From Ehretia macrophylla (taxonomy: Eukaryota > Streptophyta > Magnoliopsida > Boraginales > Ehretiaceae), in the NCBI GenBank assembly GCA_037974665.1, contig CM075778.1, forward strand, positions 26,664,001 to 26,728,000: DNA of 64,000 bases. Direction: 5' to 3'. Numbering within the stretch: the first letter of the stretch is position 1; each line of letters begins with the position of its first letter. This document shows, piece by piece, positions 57,895 through 64,000 of the stretch. Under the pieces are notes generated by a model, which was not told the DNA's origin, made no database searches, and was given only the letters and a program-made list of their open reading frames with translations. Position numbers and translations under genes: made by a program.

Positions 57895-58113
57895 CTGCAA
57901 GTCTTGAACCCTAAACCTCACAAATGTTATATAACTGCACAACCAACTAAGATAAGACTTGTTTGTGTTTTTTGAAACAGCGAGTTACTATATGTCTGGT
58001 TGCATGCTCACAGTTCAGAAGAACAAAAGTAAAAATAATGTTCAATAAAGCCAGATGCAAGCTTCGAACCCTGGACCTCTTAAATGCTTACTTAACTACC
58101 TTACCACCAGGCT
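57895..58113 (-). repeat. Two tRNA-like (SINE-like) modules in the copia leader
   Basis: On the minus strand, 58113-58055 reads GCCTGGTGGTAAGGTAG (A-box-like) and, about 30 bases later, GGTTCGAAGC (a B-box-like pol III motif). A weaker second module at 57955-57895 reads AGTTGGTTGTGCAG then GGGTTCAAGACTTG. Such pairs occur in plant tRNA-derived SINEs and their relics. No poly(A) tail or duplicate was found. Intact tRNA genes are excluded because arms do not pair. Confidence 0.4.
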
Positions 58114-58757
58114 GAATCATCCTTTTGATAACAAATGGACATGGATCTATATTTATTGCTGTGAATAAGCTTATGAAGACAAAACATTTAATTTATTTTC
58201 TGCATGATTTATTTTTATTTTTCCTTCTGAAATTGAGAATATGCTGCCATTATATATATTTGGTATATACATGGATTCTATGCAAATTGAATATTCATTT
58301 GGACTACTCACAAATTCAAATATTTTTGTACATCAATTATGACCTTTTAAGGTTGTCTAACACTCTAAATGGACTAATTGAAGCAAGATGTCACCAAAGT
58401 GACCTCTTTTGTGTAGATTGTTCATAAGGAGTATTGGATGTTTGTGTGTGTGTATATTCATGTAGGTATTAGCCGGCCCAAAGGAAGATTAATATTTGGT
58501 CGAATCACACACACACCTATGGTGGTAAACATGTGACAATTATAAGGTTTTACATGTGAATAATAAATAGATCCAAAGATAGATTAATTATTTGACATGA
58601 TTTATTATCAATGTTTGATCACTACAACAATAGTACCACTTATAGTTAATATTATTGTCCAAAGACTTAATATTAATGTTATGCTAAGTATCTTGAGATG
58701 AGGTTTACCATTATTTGAATTTGTTGATTATTTGCTTTGTTATTAATGTGAGTATAT

Positions 58758-59702
58758 TTGGTTGTTTGCTTTGTTCTCTATACAGCTAGTGTTTTTACAA
58801 TATCTGCTAATATCAACTCGATCCCTATTCTTAATGGGACAAACTTTAAGGATTGGAAGGAGAACATACTAATTGTGCTAAGCTACATGGATCTGAACCT
58901 TGCGCTTCGGATTGAGAAATCCGTTTCTCTTACGGATACAAGTTCTCCTGATGATAGGAGGAGCTTTGAGAAGTGGGATCACTCAAATCGCATGAGTCTT
59001 ATGATCATTAAGCGCGGCATTCCGGAGGCATTTAGGGGTACATTGTCCAAAGGGATAACCAGTGCCAAAGATTTCCTAGCTGAAATTGAGAAGCGTTTTG
59101 CGAAAAACGATAAGGCAGAAACAAGCACGCTTTTGCAAAGTTTGATTTCCATGAAGTATAAAGGCAAATGAAATATTAGGGAGTACATTATGGAAATGTC
59201 TCATATTGCTTCAAAACTTAAGGCTCTTAAGCTCGAGCTGTCTGATGACGTACTCGTGCATCTAGTATTAATCTCTCTTCCTACACAATTCAGCCAATTT
59301 AAGGTCAATTACAACTGTCAGAAAGATAAATGGACTCTCAATGAGCTCATTTCTTATTGTGTGCAAGAAGAAGAGAGATTGAAGGAAGATAAGACAAAAA
59401 GTGCTCCTTTGGCTAACACTTCTAAGGACAAGGGCAAAAAGAGGAAGAATAATGAAGCTGCTAAGGGTCCAGAACCAAAGATACAACAGAAAGACAATGA
59501 GGGATGTTTCTTTTGTGGCAAACCTGGACATGTGAAGAAGGATTGTACCAAGTATCACACGTGGCGTGCAAAGAAATGTACTTTTCTAAATTTGGTCTAT
59601 TCTGAGGTAAATTTACATTCAGTACCTAGAAACACGTGGTGGTTAGATTCTGGTACAACTAATCATATTAGTGTTTCTATACAGGGTTGCCTGAGCTACT
59701 GA
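58758..59702 (+). mobile_element. gag and protease start of the right-hand copia element (fossil)
   Basis: gag begins near ANINSIPILNGTNFKDWKEN. It has the RMSLMIIKRGIPEAFRGT block, the KDKWTLNELISYCVQEEERL block, the zinc knuckle CFFCGKPGHVKKDC (about 59509-59550) and the protease motif WWLDSGTTNHIS near 59637-59672. Broken. Confidence 0.88.
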
Positions 59703-59732
59703 AAGCCAAGTGATGCTGAAAGACACATCTTT

Positions 59733-61058
59733 GTGGGCGATGGCAAGTCGGTGGAAATAGAGGCAATAGGGCATTTTAGGTTATTGTTAGGAACTGGTTT
59801 TTATTTGGATTTGATAAAAACTTTTGTTGTACCGTCTTTTAGACGGAATTTGATTTCAGTTTCTTTATTGGACAAATCTGTTTATTATTGTTCATTTGGA
59901 AACAATCAGTTTACTTTATTTATAAATTCAAATGTTGTTGGAACTGGTGCTCTTAACATTTATGACAACCTATATTTGCTAGATACTATTGCGTCATATA
60001 ATGAAACCTTGCATGTGGAATCACGTGGTACTAAACAAAAAATTAATAAAGAAAATTCAGCCTCATTATGGCATAAACGCTTAGGTCACATCTTTAGAAC
60101 TAGAGTTGAGCAACTTGTGTCTGATGGGATTCTAGATTCTCTTGACTTTACAGACTTTGTTGTCTGTATTGAATGCATCAAGGGAAAATAGACCAAATAG
60201 ATGTCTTAGAACTGATTCACACAGACATTTGTGGACTATTCCCTACTGCATCATGGAATGGTCAACAATATTTTATATCATTCATAGACGATTACTCAAG
60301 ATATAGGTACCTATTTCTTATACATGAGAAATCAGAGTCTTTGGACGTGTTCAAATCATTTAAGGCTGAAGTTGAGAACCAACTCAACAAAAGAATCAAG
60401 AGCGTCAGGTCTGACCGTGGTGGTGAATATTACGGTAGATATGACGGTTAAGGTGAACAACGTCCAGGACCATTTGCTAAGTTCCTAGAGGAATATGGAA
60501 TCGTCCCACAAGACACCATGCCAGGATCACCTAGCATGAATAATGTAGCTGAAAGGCGAAATCAGACACTTAAGGATATGGTAAGGAGTATGATTAGGCA
60601 TTTGACCTTACCAGAGTCACTCTGGGGTAAAGCACTAGAAACAACAACTTATATTCTGAACTGAGTGCCAACTAAAGAAGTTGCAAAAACACCTTATGAG
60701 CTTTGGAGAGGCAGGAAACCCAGTCTAAAACACTTTCACGTTTGGGGATGTCCAACTGAAACAAGGCCTTATACGCCACATGAAAAGAAATTAGTCTCCA
60801 AAACTGTAAGCAGCTACTTTTTTGGCTATGTTGAGCGATCTAGGGGCTATAAGTTTTATGATCCCAAACTTAGGACAATTTTTGAGACGGGAACTGCAAC
60901 ATTTTTTGAGGATGTTGAGTTTGGGGGGAGAAATAAGGTCAGAGACATTGTCTTTGAGGATGAATAGGAATCAGTTTCAATTCCTACTATCGTTTTTTAC
61001 AATGTGTAGGTTTTTATACCTGCCATTGAAGAAGAAGCGAATCCAGACCTTCAACTAG
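59733..61058 (+). mobile_element. Integrase region of the right-hand copia element (fossil)
   Basis: Shows the HHCC-type segment (LWHKRLGHI, then CIECIKGK), the first core aspartate in LIHTDICGLFPTASWNGQQY, SVRSDRGGEYYG for the second, and GCPTETRPYTPHEKK past the core. Broken. Confidence 0.85.
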
Positions 61059-61159
61059 ATAATATTGAACAATCCCCCATTCAAAATGAGATAATTGTTC
61101 CTGAGGAACAAACTCAACAGCCTCAAGAACCAGTTCTATTAAGGCGGTCCACTAGAGAA

Positions 61160-62769
61160 ATGAGAAATGCAATTTCGGACGATTTTATCGTATTTCTCCA
61201 GGAACATGAGAAAGACAATGGAATGGTGGAAGATGATCCTATCAACTTCCATCAAGCCATGCAAGGTTCCAACTCTCAAAAGTGGATTGAAGCTATGAAT
61301 GAGAAGTACAAGTCCATGCAAGACAATAAAGTTTGGGAACTTGTCCCATTACCAGAAGGTGCAAAGCCCATTGGTTGTAAATGGATATTTAAAACCAAGA
61401 GGGATTCGAGGGGTAATGTGGAGAGGTATAAGGCTCGTCTTGTAGCTAAGGGCTTTACACAAAAAGAAGGGATTGACTTTAAATAGACTTTCTCTTTGGT
61501 TTCAACGAAGGACTCTTTTAGGACAATCATGGCACTTGTTGTGCATTTTGACCTTGAGTTTCATCAAATGAATGTCAAAACAGCATTTCTCAATGGTGAC
61601 ATTGACGAAACGATCTATATGGTACAACTAGAAAATTTTGTGTTGGGAGATCCAAAGAATCTGGTTTGAAAATTACAAAATCTATTTATGGGTTCAAGCA
61701 AGCTTTTCGTCAGTGGTACTACAAATTTCATCAAGTGATTATCTCGTTTGGTTTTGAGATAAATGCTGTTAATGATTGTGTGTATCACAAGTTCAGTGGG
61801 AGTAAACATATATTCTTGCTTTTGTATGTCGATGACATACTGCTTGCCACAAATGATATAGACATGCTACATAACACCAAGAGATTTTTATCAAAGAATT
61901 TTGAGATAAAAGATCTTGGTGACGCCTCCTTTGTATTAGGGATCCAGATACACCGAGATCGTTTACGGGGTATTCTTGGATTATCACAAAGGGGCTATAT
62001 TGATAAAGTACTCAAAAGATTTAGCATGCAGGATAGTAAACTAGGTGACACCCCTATCGCTAAGGGAGACAAGTTCAGTCTCAGTCAATGCCTGAAAAAT
62101 AACCTTGAAGTTAAAGAAATGTAGAAGATTCCATATGCATCAATTGTAGGGAGTCTAATGTATGCTCAGGTGTGTACGCGTCCGGATATTGCAAACATTA
62201 TTAGTATGTTAGGCAGATATTTAAGTAACCCTGGGATGGATCATTGGAAAGCAGCCAAACGGGTTATGAGGTATTTGCAGAGAACAAAGGATTACATGCT
62301 CACATATAAGAGATCAGATAAGTTAGAGATCATAGGGTATTTCGACTCTGATTATGATGGATGCCAAGATAGTAGGAGATCCACATTAGGCTACGTTTAC
62401 CTGTTGGCTGGTAGAGCTATATCTTGGAGGAGTGCCAAGCAGACACTCATAGCTCCTTCCACCATGGCAGTAGAGTTTGTAGCGTGCTATGAGGCATCCA
62501 ACCATGGAATATGGCTGCGGAATTTTGTCACTAGGCTGTGCATTCTGGAGGGTATTGAAAGACCATTCAAACTATATTGTGACAATAAGTCAGCAATGTT
62601 ATATTCCAGCAACAATGGGAGTTCATCTAGGTCAAAACATATTGACATCAAGTTCCTAGTTGTGAAGGAAATAGTGCAGAGTGGACAAATATCCATAAAG
62701 CATATTGGGACAAACTCCATGATAGCGGATCCGCTTAGGCTATCCTTACCAAAGGGCTCTAAAGTATAA
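61160..62769 (+). mobile_element. Reverse transcriptase and RNase H of the right-hand copia element (fossil)
   Basis: Reverse transcriptase carries EAMNEKYKSMQDNKVWELV, IGCKWIFKTKRDSRGNVERY and the active site LLYVDDILLA (about 61822-61851). RNase H carries DSDYDGCQDSRRSTLGYVY and YCDNKSAM. Broken. The right end runs into a MITE at 62738. Confidence 0.88.
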
Positions 62770-63063
62770 AAGTTTTTAAATTTGGAAATTTTTAGAGACT
62801 TAGTCTCTAAAAAATATTATTAATTATTTAAATATACATGAGACCCACCACTTTTCATAACTTTTGAGGCAAAATAGAGACTGAGTCTCTATTTTAGGCT
62901 CTAAATTTAGAGCCACTGGGGCTCTATTTTCGTATCTTTTAAGCCAAAAGTGGTAGACCCCGCGTACTTTTATCATGAATAGTGTTGATTTTAGAGCCCC
63001 GGGGCTCTAAAAACACCCAAATTTAGAAAGTTTTTTATTTTACAACCCCTGATAAGGATAGCC
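62738..63063. mobile_element. Harbinger-type MITE, 326 bp, palindrome-rich
   Basis: Inverted ends GGCTATCCTTACCA (left) and GGCTATCCTTATCA (right, read inward), with matching words continuing inward for about 60 bases (AAATTTGG, TTTTTAGAG). Flanked by TTA (62735-62737 and 63064-63066), the TWA duplication of PIF/Harbinger elements. Inside are further perfect palindromes: TTAGAGACTTAGTCTCTAA, AGAGACTGAGTCTCT, GGCTCTAAATTTAGAGCC and TTTAGAGCCCCGGGGCTCTAAA-type (20-bp core). No ORF. Confidence 0.88.
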
Positions 63064-63066
63064 TTA

Positions 63067-63554
63067 CAAAGGCATTATCACCCAAGGTCTTTCATGAGCA
63101 CACTGCTCATATGGGTGTTGTGTTGTTTGAGGATATTGTATTTTAGTGGGAGTTTGTGCATTTAATTGCTTTATGTTTGATTTTGGACACATTTATGTAT
63201 TTGGTTATTTTTCTAATCAGAAATATAGACATTCAGTTCATGTCACTCTGTTATATTATGTTCAGTTTTGATCTCACTAAAGTAGGACCAGTTGAAATAG
63301 ACATGTCTAGATCACATTTCATGTAATTTTCCATGCTACGCATCCATGATTGATCTATGTCATTTGGTTGTATTGGTATACGTGACCATTGATGGGTTTA
63401 GTTACGCTAAATATGACGAAGACCGATTTGATCCTATACCGATACAGTCAATAGACGAGATTGTACAGATATACCCTAAGATTCTGATAGCAAATTTTGG
63501 AGCTTATAAAGTTAAACACATTTGTAAGGTTACATATGTGGCCCAGTGGAAGAT
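63067..63554 (+). mobile_element. 3' non-coding end of the right-hand copia element
   Basis: After the MITE come the last copia-like codons (KVFHEHTAHMGVVLFEDI), then about 430 bases without recognised coding and a purine-containing end CAGTGGAAGAT before the LTR. The 81-codon frame at 63346-63591 has no known domain. Confidence 0.6.
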
Positions 63555-64000
63555 TGTTGGAAAATTTCAACATGTGGGGCCGCACATGTAAATATTTAAA
63601 TGTGTTGTGCTATCTATTAATTAAGCCTAATTAAAGTGATCTAATTAAGAATTAAATTTAGGCTTGTGGATATAATTGTCATGGAATTAATGTGTAGATA
63701 CCTTACTTATAGTTTTAATTTGATGAGGGGTCAAACTAGAAATATCTAAAACTTATAAGTTATATTAGGGTTATGGTCCCCAAATTGTATGTACGTTGTT
63801 TTTCTCTACATCCCATCAATAGAGAAAAGTTACACCTCTAGCAAAAGTTCGTACTAATTTGAAAGATCTCAACCCGTTAATCTACCTCCGACAATGGATT
63901 CAGATATGCTTCCGCTTTCTGTATCTTCTTATTCTCTTGAATTGAAGTGAGTAGTAATGTGTTATTTTAGGATTTGTTGAAGAACTTTTAAGAATATGGT
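63555..64000 (+). repeat. 3' LTR of the right-hand copia element, incomplete at the window end
   Basis: Starts TGTTGGAAAATTTCAAC and matches the first 446 bases of the 473-bp 5' LTR; the last part lies outside the window. Confidence 0.9.

Larger units (their letters stand above)
56908..64000 (+). mobile_element. Ty1/copia element, 3' LTR cut by the window end
   Basis: 5' LTR 56908-57380 (473 bp), then primer site, a 1.4-kb leader, gag, protease, integrase, reverse transcriptase, RNase H, and a 3' LTR from 63555. All parts of a copia element are present, but the coding region is broken in about ten places, so it is a fossil. The LTRs differ at roughly a dozen sites in the first 185 bp, so it is older than the chromovirus at 10-19 kb. 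A Harbinger-type MITE later landed near the end of RNase H. Lineage within copia not assigned. Confidence 0.92.

Noticed and set aside
57895-58113. Possible tRNA genes
   Set aside because: Only box-like words match; acceptor, anticodon and T arms do not pair as in a tRNA.
1-64000. A new defence, toxin or biosynthetic gene cluster
   Set aside because: All longer coding regions are explained by two host genes and known transposon families; no unexplained gene cluster remains.

Overview
The window is nuclear DNA of a flowering plant, most likely a eudicot. It carries an intronless CrRLK1L receptor kinase, an 18-exon plant LON/RING gene with short GT-AG introns, and AT-rich intergenic space filled with nested plant LTR retrotransposons, a CACTA transposon and MITEs. 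The species cannot be fixed from the sequence. I found no prokaryotic, organellar, tRNA or rRNA genes.

Host genes. (1) 525-3095, minus strand: an intact 856-residue receptor kinase close to Arabidopsis ERULUS/CAP1 (At5g61350). (2) 31055-38611, minus strand: an intact split gene for a TPR-RING-LON protein. I assembled 18 exons by eye; they join in frame to 494 residues and all 17 introns are GT-AG. (3) A possible exon of an unrecognised gene at the extreme left edge. Two damaged copies of the 3' end of the LON/RING gene lie at 5.80-5.89 kb and 8.42-8.82 kb.

Mobile DNA, left to right. At 9.4-29.6 kb is a nest of Ty3/gypsy fossils. An Athila-like element (A, minus strand) is split by a 313-bp LTR-like insert (9701-10013, target duplication GATTC) and by a chromovirus with 2.3-kb LTRs (10170-18994, target duplication ACAAA). 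A second Athila-like element (B, 20919-29567) abuts it and ends in the 3' end of an old Ty1/copia element (29568-30199). A MULE-type MITE (30588-30749, 9-bp target duplication) lies just downstream of the LON/RING gene, and a Harbinger-type MITE sits in one of its introns (32723-32935).

From 39456 to 54318 runs one CACTA element. It carries a fused transposase gene (TNP2-like N-terminus spliced to a TNPA-like C-terminus) and was itself hit by a Ty1/copia element (41507-46812, duplication TATAT) and by a gypsy solo LTR (51513-54007, duplication GCACG). The window ends inside the 3' LTR of another Ty1/copia element (56908 onward), which carries a palindrome-rich Harbinger-type MITE (62738-63063, duplication TTA).

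The retroelement copies are all broken fossils. I see no clear candidate for a new biological system. The most unusual structures are the row of four hairpins beside a C-only tract inside the CACTA (47460-47868), the fused CACTA gene, the palindromic MITE, the minisatellite inside the first copia element, and the repeated LON/RING 3'-end fragments.
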